DNA of 64,000 nt from Novosphingobium album (ex Hu et al. 2023) (GTDB lineage: Bacteria; Pseudomonadota; Alphaproteobacteria; Sphingomonadales; Sphingomonadaceae): assembly GCF_022832385.1 (NCBI RefSeq), contig NZ_JALHLE010000001.1, positions 1-64,000 of the forward strand, in the 5' to 3' direction. Below, piece by piece: positions 24,536-32,775 of this stretch. The number at the start of each line of letters is the position of its first letter. Within the stretch, counting starts at the first letter, position 1. Made by a program: the position numbers and the translations under genes. The notes beneath the pieces were generated by a model that saw nothing but the letters and a program-made list of their open reading frames with translations, was not told where the DNA came from and searched no databases.

Positions 24536-25503
24536 GCCTGCAAATGTCCTCACGGCGCCAGAAAACCGTGTCCATCGCTGTGACCGGCATGATGGTCCTG
24601 GCCTCCGTTCTGGGCGGAAAGTCCCTGTATTCCCATTATCAGGACGACCCCTGGACACGCGATGGCCGCATCCGCGCAGATGTTATCCGCATCGCGCCCG
24701 ATGTGGCGGGGCTCGTGACCGCCGTCCACTTCGACCATGACCAGACCGTCCATCGCGGCGACGTCCTGTTCGAAATCGACCCTTCGCGTTACCGCCTCGC
24801 GCTCGACGATGCCCGCACCGGGGTGCAGCAGGCCACCGCCGATCTCGACCGCGCGCGGGCGGCAGTGGCGCGTGCTCAGGCAAGCATGGCCGAAGCACGG
24901 CGCGAGGCTACGCGTGACCGCTCGCTGGGCGAACTGCTCGCCAGCGAGACGGCCCAGCAGTCGGAAACCCGCGCGCAGGAAACCGCAGCGGGACTGGCGG
25001 AGGCGCGCGCAGAGGTCGAGCAGGCACAGGGCCGCCTGGCCGCCGCGCACAATGTGGAGGATCTGGCGAAGCTGAACCTTGCCCGCACCAAAGTCGTCGC
25101 CCCCGTCGATGGCTTCATGTCGGACATGTCCGTTCGTCGGGGCAATTACGTCAGCGCAGGAAGCCCGGTGCTCGCGCTCGTCGACACCTCCACGCTGCGG
25201 GTCGAAGGCTATTTCGAGGAAACCAAGCTGCCGAACGTGCGGATCGGGCAGAAGGCGGTAATCCGGGTAATGGGCGAGGACAAGACATTGCACGGGCACG
25301 TTTTCTCGATCGCCCGCGCAATCGAGGATCATGATCGCAACGGCGCTGCCGACCTGCTCCCCGCGATCAACCCCTCGTTCAGCTGGGTCAGGCTGCCCCA
25401 GCGCGTGCCGGTGCGCATCACGCTCGACAATCCGACGGCCGGCATTGCCCTGATTTCGGGCCGCACGGTCTCGGTTTCGCTCGAAAGGGAGACGCGCAAG
25501 TGA
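24532..25503 (+). CDS. HlyD-family membrane fusion protein (AaeA-like)
   Basis: 323 residues from the ATG at 24532 inside an ATGA overlap. One N-terminal anchor (TVSIAVTGMMVLASVLGG, about 11-28), a biotinyl-lipoyl half (RIAPDVAGLVTAVHFDHDQTVHRGDVLFEID), a helical hairpin and a second half (VVAPVDGFMSDMSVRRGNYV), then a beta-barrel. It links the FUSC exporter to the outer-membrane channel encoded directly downstream. Confidence 0.9.
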   Translation: MSLQMSSRRQKTVSIAVTGMMVLASVLGGKSLYSHYQDDPWTRDGRIRADVIRIAPDVAGLVTAVHFDHDQTVHRGDVLFEIDPSRYRLALDDARTGVQQATADLDRARAAVARAQASMAEARREATRDRSLGELLASETAQQSETRAQETAAGLAEARAEVEQAQGRLAAAHNVEDLAKLNLARTKVVAPVDGFMSDMSVRRGNYVSAGSPVLALVDTSTLRVEGYFEETKLPNVRIGQKAVIRVMGEDKTLHGHVFSIARAIEDHDRNGAADLLPAINPSFSWVRLPQRVPVRITLDNPTAGIALISGRTVSVSLERETRK

Positions 25504-26909
25504 CGCATCCACTGCTCCGTCTGGAAGGTGCCCTGCTGGCGGTTGCCGCGCTGGCGGGCTGTACTGTTGGCCCCGACTATCATCTGCTCCAGCAAACCGC
25601 GATCAACCGTCCTTCGGCGCAGGCGCCGTTATCGCAAAGCGTGCTGACAACGGTCGAACCGCTGCCACCGCGCTGGTGGGCGCTCTACGACGATCCTGTC
25701 CTCGACGCCCTGGAGGAACAGGCGCTGACCGCCAACACCGACTTGCGGATCGCGGGAGCCAATCTGGCCCGTTCGGCGGCCATAGTGCGGGGCGCGAAGG
25801 GATTGGCCGATCCGCAGCTGGCGGTGGGCGCTTCGGTTGAACGGGCGAGGCTTTCGGGAGAATCATTCCTGAAGTTCGAAACCATCCCGATCACCAATCT
25901 CGGCATTGGTGGCGGGCAGGCTTCCTATCAACTGGACCTGTTCGGCCAGATCCGCCGCCGCGTCGAGGCGGCAAAGGCAGAGCACGAGGCCACGGAAGCG
26001 CTGGTCGAAACCGTGCAGGTGACAGTAGCTGCCGAAGTCGCGCGCGCCTACATTTCGGTCTGCAGCGAGAACGAGGCGCAGGAACTGGCCGAGGAAGTAT
26101 TGGCCACACAGGAGCGCCTGGCGGACACCGCAAGGCGTCTCCATGCAGCAGGCAAGACGGGCGCCCTCGATGTGACCCGTGCAGTCGGTCTGGTCCTTGC
26201 TGCACGCTCACACCTTCCCGTCCACCGGGCGGCGGCCCGCGCGGCTCTCTACCGGTTGGCGTTCCTTTTGGGGCGTGCCCCCTCGGAATACCCCCGCCAA
26301 GCCGAAGCGTGCCACGCGTTGCCGCAACTGAAGCGCCCTCTCCCCATCGGCGATGGCGCCGCGCTGCTGGCGCGGCGTCCCGATGTGCGGGTGGCGGAAC
26401 GGATGCTGGCGGCCTCCACGGCCGAAATCGGTGTCGCGAAGGCCGATCTATACCCCCATATCTCGCTCGGGCTCGGCGGCGGCTCCTTCGGGCTGCTGGC
26501 AGATGTCGGTTCTGCCATGGCGGGCCATTGGTCGCTGGGCGCAATGATAAGCTGGATATTCCCGACCCGCGCGCAGTTCGCTCGCGTCGATGCGGCCAGA
26601 GCCGGTGCGGACCGCAGCCTTGCAGACTTCGACGGTACTGTCCTGCGGGCGCTGCGCGAGACGGAAACGGCACTCTCCTGGTACCGCGAAAATCACAATC
26701 GCGCGGTCGACCTCACGCAGGCGCGCGAACAGGCCGAAACGCTGGCGGACCTGAACCGTCGGCTGTTTCAGGCGGGCAAAGCGGGTCTGCCTGCTGATCT
26801 GTCCAGCCAGCTCGATCTGGTCAAGGCCAAGGACGATGAGCGGGCAGCCTGGGACGATGTGGCGCAGAGCCAGATCACCCTGTTTCTGGCGCTCGGGGGC
26901 GGCTGGTAA
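25500..26909 (+). CDS. NodT-family outer-membrane efflux lipoprotein
   Basis: 469 residues from the GTG at 25500 (GTGA overlap). The lipobox LAGC puts the lipidated Cys at 21, followed by TVGPDYH. RWWALYDDPVLDALEEQAL and LLARRPDVRVAERMLAASTAEIGVAKADLYPHISL are family hallmarks of RND/FUSC outer-membrane factors. It provides the exit duct for the AaeAB-like system. Confidence 0.92.
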   Translation: MTHPLLRLEGALLAVAALAGCTVGPDYHLLQQTAINRPSAQAPLSQSVLTTVEPLPPRWWALYDDPVLDALEEQALTANTDLRIAGANLARSAAIVRGAKGLADPQLAVGASVERARLSGESFLKFETIPITNLGIGGGQASYQLDLFGQIRRRVEAAKAEHEATEALVETVQVTVAAEVARAYISVCSENEAQELAEEVLATQERLADTARRLHAAGKTGALDVTRAVGLVLAARSHLPVHRAAARAALYRLAFLLGRAPSEYPRQAEACHALPQLKRPLPIGDGAALLARRPDVRVAERMLAASTAEIGVAKADLYPHISLGLGGGSFGLLADVGSAMAGHWSLGAMISWIFPTRAQFARVDAARAGADRSLADFDGTVLRALRETETALSWYRENHNRAVDLTQAREQAETLADLNRRLFQAGKAGLPADLSSQLDLVKAKDDERAAWDDVAQSQITLFLALGGGW

Positions 26910-26952
26910 CGGCGTGCGCGGAACGGCAGCCGCCGTGCCATCCCGATAGTGG

Positions 26953-27804
26953 CTAGGCCAGCTTTGCCGCCGATGCGCGCAGCCCTTCGCGCACACATGC
27001 CATCACCGCAGGGTCCAACCTTGCTGAATGCACGATATAGGCAGGATACGGGAATTCAGGGCTGCCGGGCACGAGCCGCAATTGCCCCGATTCCAGCCAC
27101 GGACCGATGAAGCCTTTGCGGAAATAGGCACTGCCGCCCTTGGCCAGCAGGTATTCCAGAGCCAGCGGCCCGTAGCTGATCGAGACTTGTGCTTCCCCTT
27201 GCTCGGGGAAAGCAGCCCGGTAGCTGGCGTCAAATTCACGCCCCCAATCGACCTGCACGTGCCGGGCTTCATCCATTGAATCGGATTCTGGCCCTGTTGT
27301 CACGAGCACCAGCCGCTCCTCGACCAGCAGTTCGGTCACGACGCCCGGCCGTTGCGGGGCGCCATAAAGGACCGCAACGTCGATCGCGCCTTCCTGCACC
27401 TGCTGCATCAGGACGTCGGGTGGCGCAATGCGCACGCGGAGCGCAAAGCCCGGATGTTCCTGTCGCATCCACTGCAGCCAGTGGCCCAGCAGCGGGTTCC
27501 ACAGACTCAGTTCGGCGCCGACGGTGATGACCGTCTCGCTTCCCGGCGGCAGAGCGACGGCGCGCCGGGCGTTTTCCCATGTCTGGATCAGCGAAGTTGC
27601 AAAGCGCATGAATTGCTCACCTGCGCGCGTCAGCGTTACGCCGCTTTTGGCGCGCACAAAGACCGGGTGGCCAAGCTGCTCTTCCAGCACGCGAATACGT
27701 GCGCTGACGGCTGCCTGGGTGAGATTTAGCGCTGCTGCGGCATTTACGAAACTGCCGGTTCGCGCCACCTCAAGGAATGTCTTGGCCGCTGCAATGTCCA
27801 TCAC
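26953..27804 (-). CDS. LysR-family transcriptional regulator
   Basis: 283 residues. HTH KTFLEVARTGSFVNAAAALNLTQAAVSARIRVLEEQLG (about 8-45). It faces the efflux operon tail to tail, so its targets are not clear; it may be a second regulator of efflux or control genes to its right. Two adjacent ATGs can serve as start. Confidence 0.88.
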   Translation of the reverse strand: MMDIAAAKTFLEVARTGSFVNAAAALNLTQAAVSARIRVLEEQLGHPVFVRAKSGVTLTRAGEQFMRFATSLIQTWENARRAVALPPGSETVITVGAELSLWNPLLGHWLQWMRQEHPGFALRVRIAPPDVLMQQVQEGAIDVAVLYGAPQRPGVVTELLVEERLVLVTTGPESDSMDEARHVQVDWGREFDASYRAAFPEQGEAQVSISYGPLALEYLLAKGGSAYFRKGFIGPWLESGQLRLVPGSPEFPYPAYIVHSARLDPAVMACVREGLRASAAKLA

Positions 27805-27979
27805 GTCCGCCCACGGGGACCTCTGCAGGTTGGATTGGGGCTGAGGTCAGGAAGATGACATTGCGCTTAACGCCAAAACGCCGGAAATGTCTATCTCGAT
27901 CGTCGCGTGCCTTGTCTGCCGGTGACCGGGTTTTCAGTGAGACCGGTGCAGACCAGCTCAGCCGATGGACAAGGCACGC

Positions 27980-28369
27980 CTAGCTGTGTTGCCGGGTGGT
28001 ACGCTCCACGGAAACGGTGGAAACCTTCCCCCCATCGAGGTCGAGATGGATATCCCACGTCGAATAGGTGTTCACGTAGTCGTCGATCGACAGCAATTCG
28101 CTGTAAAAGCAATTGATGCTGTTCCTTTGGGGTTTGGGAGACTGGCAATGTGCTCCTGCGTGACGAAGAATGGCGACAGCATTTGCAACGTCACTCCCGA
28201 CCGGCACGGCTTCGCGCACACGATCATACCCTGAAACGGCTAGTCCGCCTGACACATAAGCTCTCTCGAATCCATGCAGATCAAGCGTCGAATATTCTAA
28301 GTCATCAGCCCTGGCAGGCATTCCGGAGAGAACTGCTGCTGCCAAAATCATACCTGAAATTATATTCAT
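27980..28369 (-). CDS. Small secreted protein of unknown function
   Basis: 129 residues from an ATG at 28369, with GGAGGAAGT upstream. A signal peptide (MNIISGMILAAAVLSGMPARAD) is followed by a mature part with two cysteines (AHCQSPKPQ and INCFYSEL), perhaps one disulfide. The layout (basic-free signal, LDLHGFERAYVSGGLAVSGYDRV, two Cys) recalls UrcA-like sphingomonad proteins, but no family is certain. It is divergent from the UrcA gene across an AT-rich 413-bp region. Confidence 0.65.
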   Translation of the reverse strand: MNIISGMILAAAVLSGMPARADDLEYSTLDLHGFERAYVSGGLAVSGYDRVREAVPVGSDVANAVAILRHAGAHCQSPKPQRNSINCFYSELLSIDDYVNTYSTWDIHLDLDGGKVSTVSVERTTRQHS

Positions 28370-28782
28370 ACTTCCTCCGCACCGACATCTGCCGGAACGA
28401 AGGCTCATTTAATAAATCAAGACACTACTGCAACGACATAAATTTAATGATTTCCATAAGATATTTTTATGGATTGATGGCACCTGCCTGAATCGAAAGG
28501 GTGGCGAAAAATCACATTGGAGCACCACTGACACTACCTGCCCCGCGATGTTCCTTGGGGAGAGGCGCCGCCCGCGTTTGATGTGCTTCTTAGAACAGGC
28601 CTGCGCACGACGGGAACTTAATGCAACAAATTGCGTTCACAATTGTAGCGCCTGACTGGGCGCTGGCTGCATACTAAGCATTTTCGATCCGCCGCAAGAA
28701 AGGCTTCAGCTGTTGGGAACGTCCCGCAGCCATGAATCTGGCGAAGATTGCTCACGCGCAGACCTATTTGGGAGAGCCGAAC
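28370..28782. other. AT-rich divergent intergenic region
   Basis: 413 bp between two divergent small secreted-protein genes. The segment around 28405-28480 is clearly AT-richer than the surroundings and probably contains the leftward promoter. No gene or repeat can be supported. Confidence 0.55.
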
Positions 28783-29166
28783 ATGACCAAGCCAGCAATA
28801 GTCTTGCTCGCTGCGGTTACGGCCTTCGCCGGACTCGTTCCGACCCAGGCAGCCGCACACGCAGACGATCTCGACACAATGACACCTGGCGCACCTGCAG
28901 ACATGATCGTCCATCACAATGAGGCTGCAGGGCCCTTCCGCAGAGTCAACCTGGCAGACCTGGATCTTTCGCAACCTGCCGACGTTACCAGGCTGCGCCA
29001 TCGCCTTGCTCAAGCAGTCGAGTTCGTGTGCGGGAATTACGCAACGACAGAGCAATGGCAGATCGAAAAAGTTAACAACTGTCGTGCCGTTGTTGTCCCC
29101 AAGGTAAAGGCGGCTTTTTCTGCAGCAACGCATGACGCCCGGACGCTGCACGTTGCCCGACGCTAA
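28783..29166 (+). CDS. UrcA-family secreted protein
   Basis: 127 residues from the ATG at 28783 (GGGAGAG upstream); an upstream ATG at 28732 was rejected because the signal peptide begins here. Signal MTKPAIVLLAAVTAFAGLVPTQAAAHA, then RRVNLADLDLSQPADVTRLRHRLAQAVEFVCG, the UrcA signature, and a second Cys in KVNNCRAVVV. UrcA proteins are found mainly in sphingomonads and Caulobacterales relatives; function unknown. Confidence 0.85.
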   Translation: MTKPAIVLLAAVTAFAGLVPTQAAAHADDLDTMTPGAPADMIVHHNEAAGPFRRVNLADLDLSQPADVTRLRHRLAQAVEFVCGNYATTEQWQIEKVNNCRAVVVPKVKAAFSAATHDARTLHVARR

Positions 29167-29977
29167 GTGACCGTAAAGCCCGGCGCGGGAAGTGGCCAAG
29201 CAGTAGTCCCGCTGCCGCAAGCGCCAGCAACCGTAGCGCGTGTCGTGTTGCGGGTCGCTGCTGGAACTTTGCTCGCGCGAACCTAACCATGAACAACGTT
29301 GCAGGCCTCCACTTGATGCTCCGTGCCAGTCGGTGCCGCGTGCAGCATTTCCGGCTCTTCGCGACAAAGGATCGCGAGACTGGGAATGGAGCGCCTGCAC
29401 TCACTCATCAAACGTCAGCTGGGCCACTTCCGGAGCTTGGCACCGCCTCGCCACACAATGCGGCTACTACTCGTCTCATTCCTTTTTCGCGCCGCCACAG
29501 CCATCTTCCGGCTGTTTTCGGCGCGCCGCCAGCCCAGTGGAACTCACCGTCGCCCATGATCAACATGCAACATTAGGGGCAAGACCTATTACTCGCGCCA
29601 TCGAGGCTTAAAGCAAAAAGGCTCAGCGCAAGGAGAGAAGGCGAAGGAATATGTCGATATTTCAAGACTTCTCGACGCAGCGCTGGGGCTTTTTGGTCAA
29701 ATCCCTTCGAGGCGTCCGAATGGCTTCCATCTCGAACCAAATTGCCCTTGGAAAGGCAACCAGCCTTGCCGGCGGGCAATTTGGCCCGATATGTTCGCCA
29801 TTCGGACGCCTCGATGGCGCGAGTAATAGATCCTGACCCTAAATCTCCATCCAACTGGTGCGAAATCCCGAGAAGTCGACTGCAAAATTGTTTCTTGCAC
29901 AACCCCAAACGCAACACTTGCTCATCATTGATTTACATTATTTGTCTACGCCTCTCCCAATCAAAGGGGACCAGACA
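29167..29977. other. Gene-free stretch carrying the MITE-like element
   Basis: 811 bp without a supportable gene. It contains the 270-bp inverted-repeat element listed separately. The part 29167-29572 shows short frames only and no recognisable product. The PilZ gene promoter should lie in 29843-29977, which is AT-rich. Confidence 0.6.
29573..29842. mobile_element. MITE-like 270-bp element with 35-bp terminal inverted repeats
   Basis: The ends 29573-29607 and 29808-29842 are inverted repeats matching in 32 of 35 positions, beginning TTAGGG and containing CTATTACTCGCGCC. Further inside, TCGAGGCGTCCGAATGGC (29707-29724) pairs perfectly with 29797-29814, and CCAAATTGCCC (29737-29747) with 29774-29784. 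So nearly the whole right half folds on the left half, apart from 99 bp at 29608-29706. No transposase is encoded. No clear target-site duplication was seen. It could be a non-autonomous element or a large hairpin relic. Confidence 0.65.
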
Positions 29978-30331
29978 ATGGATGAACGCAATTACGAGCG
30001 CTTTGTCGTAGACAAGGATATCGAGTGCTATGTCGGCGAACGGCGATACAACGTCATTCTCTATGACCTTTCATCGGGCGGATGCATGATCGAGGCGCCT
30101 CAGGCCCCGCTAACGGATGGGGTGGTCATTCACCTGAGGATGAACAAGTTCATCGAGACGAGCGGGCAGGTTGTATGGCTGGCCGCGGGCAACGCAGGTG
30201 TACGGTTCGGTGAGTTGCTTCACGAAGCGGCAGTAAGGCACCTGGGCTTCACACCAAGTGACCTGCCATTCGACGAAATGACGCCGACTGACCGGTTCGG
30301 CCGCCGACTTCCGGCTTTGCCGCGACACTGA
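29978..30331 (+). CDS. PilZ-domain protein
   Basis: 117 residues from the ATG at 29978 with AAGGGGA upstream. MDERNYERFVVDKDIEC is the usual N-terminal RxxxR-like region (only one Arg is obvious), and LYDLSSGGCMIEAP matches the D/NxSxxG motif of c-di-GMP-binding PilZ domains. The C-terminal part VVWLAAGNAGVRFGELL closes the barrel. The incomplete RxxxR means binding should be tested. A GGDEF/EAL protein is encoded 20 kb away. Confidence 0.8.
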   Translation: MDERNYERFVVDKDIECYVGERRYNVILYDLSSGGCMIEAPQAPLTDGVVIHLRMNKFIETSGQVVWLAAGNAGVRFGELLHEAAVRHLGFTPSDLPFDEMTPTDRFGRRLPALPRH

Positions 30332-31015
30332 GGTGGGGATTTCCAGTATCGCCGCTCATGGCAGGTCCGTCGCCGACGGGAAGGCGACGCCGGATTAATG
30401 GCTGGTGTTTCAAAGTTGCGGGGCCGTGCTGTCGTATTTGACCGCTTGCTCCTCCAGCGGCCGCGCCAGATCGGCATCATTGATTTTCGCCACACCACGC
30501 CTGCCAGTTGCTCTTATTAAAGCACATCACGATCCTCACCGGTTCAGGCTGGAGCAGGTTTTCGCCAGCCTGCATGGCCAGAACAATGCCGTCACAACAC
30601 GCCCCCACGGGGCGCTCTAATTTTACACACGGGGCGTTCGAATATTTTCGTGCATCGCGCCAGATCGTGCTAGTTTGCACAGGGCGACTCTGGTCGGTCT
30701 GATGAATCCCCCGCCGCCAAGAGTCCCTTGGAGCCCGCTGGCAACCAGTTCCGCACACTTGCCAGCGGGCTCACCTCTTGCGGGCCATCTGTAGCACTAT
30801 CCTCATGCAGCGCGCAGTTTTGCGTCTTCGTCCAGCCTGCAAGCCGCAGCAACGAGGCCTCTGGTGCCAAAATCCCCACCACTGGCCATCGTTGCGAGTT
30901 GCCGCTTCAAAGCTGCAAAAATACGGCCTGGCAACATTTCGTAACGGTTTCGAACAAAGCGCGAAATGGAGCCATCCTTATCTGGCGGGAAGATAACCAC
31001 ACAATGGAGACCGCT
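30332..31015. other. Gene-poor stretch before the small secreted-protein operon
   Basis: 684 bp. Only short frames without recognisable features. Structured DNA is present: a GCCCC-CAC-GGGGC hairpin near 30606 followed by TCTAATTTTA, and the 14-bp inverted repeat at 30731-30772. A small RNA is possible but cannot be shown. Confidence 0.5.
30731..30772. repeat. Perfect 14-bp inverted repeat
   Basis: GAGCCCGCTGGCAA (30731-30744) and TTGCCAGCGGGCTC (30759-30772) with a 14-nt loop. No T-run follows on either side, so it is not a simple terminator; a structured leader or small RNA hairpin is possible. Confidence 0.55.
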
Positions 31016-31297
31016 ATGATCTCGGCATTCCTTCTGGCCATTGCAGGCCTTTCCGCTACCCCCGCCAGCGCGTACCCGGCCTACGGCACCGACACGGTGC
31101 GAAGCCTCAAGGGACACCCGTCGCTTCCTGTTGCAGCCAAGGCAGAAAAGTCGGCAGCGACGCAGGCGAAGTGTCATCCCGAGCCAAGCAAAGGCCGCAC
31201 TTGCCGCCATCATGTCGCGCAAACCAAGCAGGAACGGCAGAACGCGCCCGCACTCGCGGAAGCCTCGAACGTGACATCGGGGGAGTCCATGCAGTGA
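31016..31297 (+). CDS. Small secreted basic protein, unknown function
   Basis: 93 residues from the ATG at 31016, chosen because GGAGA lies 5 nt upstream; the ATG at 31004 is in frame but poorly placed. A signal peptide (MISAFLLAIAGLSATPASA) is followed by a low-complexity mature part rich in Lys, Ala and Gln with two cysteines (KCHPEPSKGRTCRHH). The stop overlaps the next start (GTGA). No family recognised. Confidence 0.6.
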   Translation: MISAFLLAIAGLSATPASAYPAYGTDTVRSLKGHPSLPVAAKAEKSAATQAKCHPEPSKGRTCRHHVAQTKQERQNAPALAEASNVTSGESMQ

Positions 31298-31920
31298 CGC
31301 GCCTGCGCGCGATCCTTGCGAGCTGTCTCGCTTTGGGTTGGGCCAGTTCCGCGGCAGCCTACGACGAGCTGCCGCGCGGGCTCGCGCAATTAACGCCGGT
31401 CGAGTTCGCCGAGCGCATCCAGATCGACGACGAAGCGCTCGAACCGCACATCGTGGTCTCTACCCACAAGGCCTGGGATCGCGGACGCAGCATCGAAGGA
31501 GCCCATGCCAGCGACGTTCACATGCGTGCCCTCGTGGACCGGCAGAGCGGCGCGGTGCGGTGGCAGGTTTGGCATGAGCTGGTCCACCCCAGCCGCCGCC
31601 CCGAAATGATCGGGGTAAACTATCGGACTGAAGGACGCCTGGAGCAGGCCGACATCCTCGTAGCCGAACACTGGTCCGGCGACTGCCCCGGCGTGGATAA
31701 CGTCCCTGTGTCCTGCAACAAGTATGCACGCTTGATTTTTGAAATCCCGGGATCCGTGGTGGAGGAAATCGCGGAAACCTATCGCCCCGAGAGCCGGGTT
31801 CCCTGGCGGATCCGTTTCAAGGACGAAAACGGTGGATCAATCACCGGCGGTCTCGCGCCTGCAGAAGCCGCAGGGCTGATAATGGCCGTGAAGCAGCTGC
31901 GGGCCGGCAACGGCGATTGA
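31294..31920 (+). CDS. Secreted protein of unknown function
   Basis: 208 residues from the GTG at 31294, with GGGGGAG upstream. Signal MTRLRAILASCLALGWASSAAA, then a folded-looking domain with HIVVSTHKAWDRGR, DVHMRALVDRQSGAVRWQVWHELVH and two cysteines (SGDCPGVDNVPVSCNKYA) likely bridged. No known family motif. It is coupled to the small secreted protein upstream, and the two may act together in the periplasm. Confidence 0.7.
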   Translation: MTRLRAILASCLALGWASSAAAYDELPRGLAQLTPVEFAERIQIDDEALEPHIVVSTHKAWDRGRSIEGAHASDVHMRALVDRQSGAVRWQVWHELVHPSRRPEMIGVNYRTEGRLEQADILVAEHWSGDCPGVDNVPVSCNKYARLIFEIPGSVVEEIAETYRPESRVPWRIRFKDENGGSITGGLAPAEAAGLIMAVKQLRAGNGD

Positions 31921-32046
31921 CCTCTTGCCCGATGAAAAAAACTTGCTGGGGGGCGGTTTGCCGGACCGCCCCCTCGCCCTATATGATTGCGAACCAGTAC
32001 AAAGACGATGACGCTCGCCCCCACACTCAGATCGCCTTACGATTCC

Positions 32047-32775
32047 ATGATGACGCCGCCTACAATCCTTCTCGTTGAGGACGACGGCGCGTTGAGGACG
32101 TTGACCGCCCGTGCCTTGCGGCAGAGCGGCTTCAATGTGCTGACCGCTGCAACCGGCGCGGAGATGTGGGTCACACTCAAGGAAACGCCCGTACAACTGA
32201 TCGTGCTCGACATCATGTTGCCGGGCACGAGCGGCTTCGATCTGTTCCGCAAGCTGAGGCGTGAAAGCGACGTTCCGATCATTTTCGTAAGCGCCAGGGG
32301 AAGCGAGGAGGACCGCGTGCTTGGCCTCGAACTCGGCGCGGATGATTATCTCGCCAAGCCCTTCAGCACCCGCGAACTGGCCGCCCGTGTCAGCGCTGTC
32401 CTGCGCCGGGGTGGCGGTAGCGAGACCGGAATGGACACAGGGGCCGATGGGCGGGCTACCGACGTAATCCGATTTGACGGATGGCAGGTTTCTCTGGCGC
32501 GCCGCGAACTCCGTTCATCCAGCGGAGCCATCGTGGACCTTACCGGAGCAGAATTCGACCTGCTCTCCACGTTCCTCGGCTACCCCCAGCGCGTTCTGGG
32601 GCGTGAGCGGCTGATGGAGCTTTCGCGTTCACGGATCGGCGACAGCTCCGACCGCAGCATTGACGTTCTGGTCAGCCGCCTGCGCCGCAAGTTGCAGGCA
32701 GAAGGCGGCGAACCACCGATCATCACGGTCCGCGGCGTGGGCTACATGTTCAAGGCGGAAGTGACCCGCGACTGA
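32047..32775 (+). CDS. OmpR-family response regulator
   Basis: 242 residues from the ATG at 32047. Receiver: acidic pocket Glu11, Asp12, Asp13; phospho-acceptor Asp55 (LIVLDIMLPG); Ser82 and Lys104 (AKPFSTREL). The C-terminal winged helix ends in SIDVLVSRLRRKLQ and RGVGYMF. The start is uncertain because none of the nearby ATGs has a good ribosome binding site. It overlaps the kinase gene (TGATG). Confidence 0.9.
   Translation: MMTPPTILLVEDDGALRTLTARALRQSGFNVLTAATGAEMWVTLKETPVQLIVLDIMLPGTSGFDLFRKLRRESDVPIIFVSARGSEEDRVLGLELGADDYLAKPFSTRELAARVSAVLRRGGGSETGMDTGADGRATDVIRFDGWQVSLARRELRSSSGAIVDLTGAEFDLLSTFLGYPQRVLGRERLMELSRSRIGDSSDRSIDVLVSRLRRKLQAEGGEPPIITVRGVGYMFKAEVTRD

Noticed and set aside
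30220..30498. Leftward 92-codon frame in the gap after the PilZ gene
   Set aside because: Arg- and Ser-rich translation, overlap with the end of the PilZ gene and no ribosome binding site.
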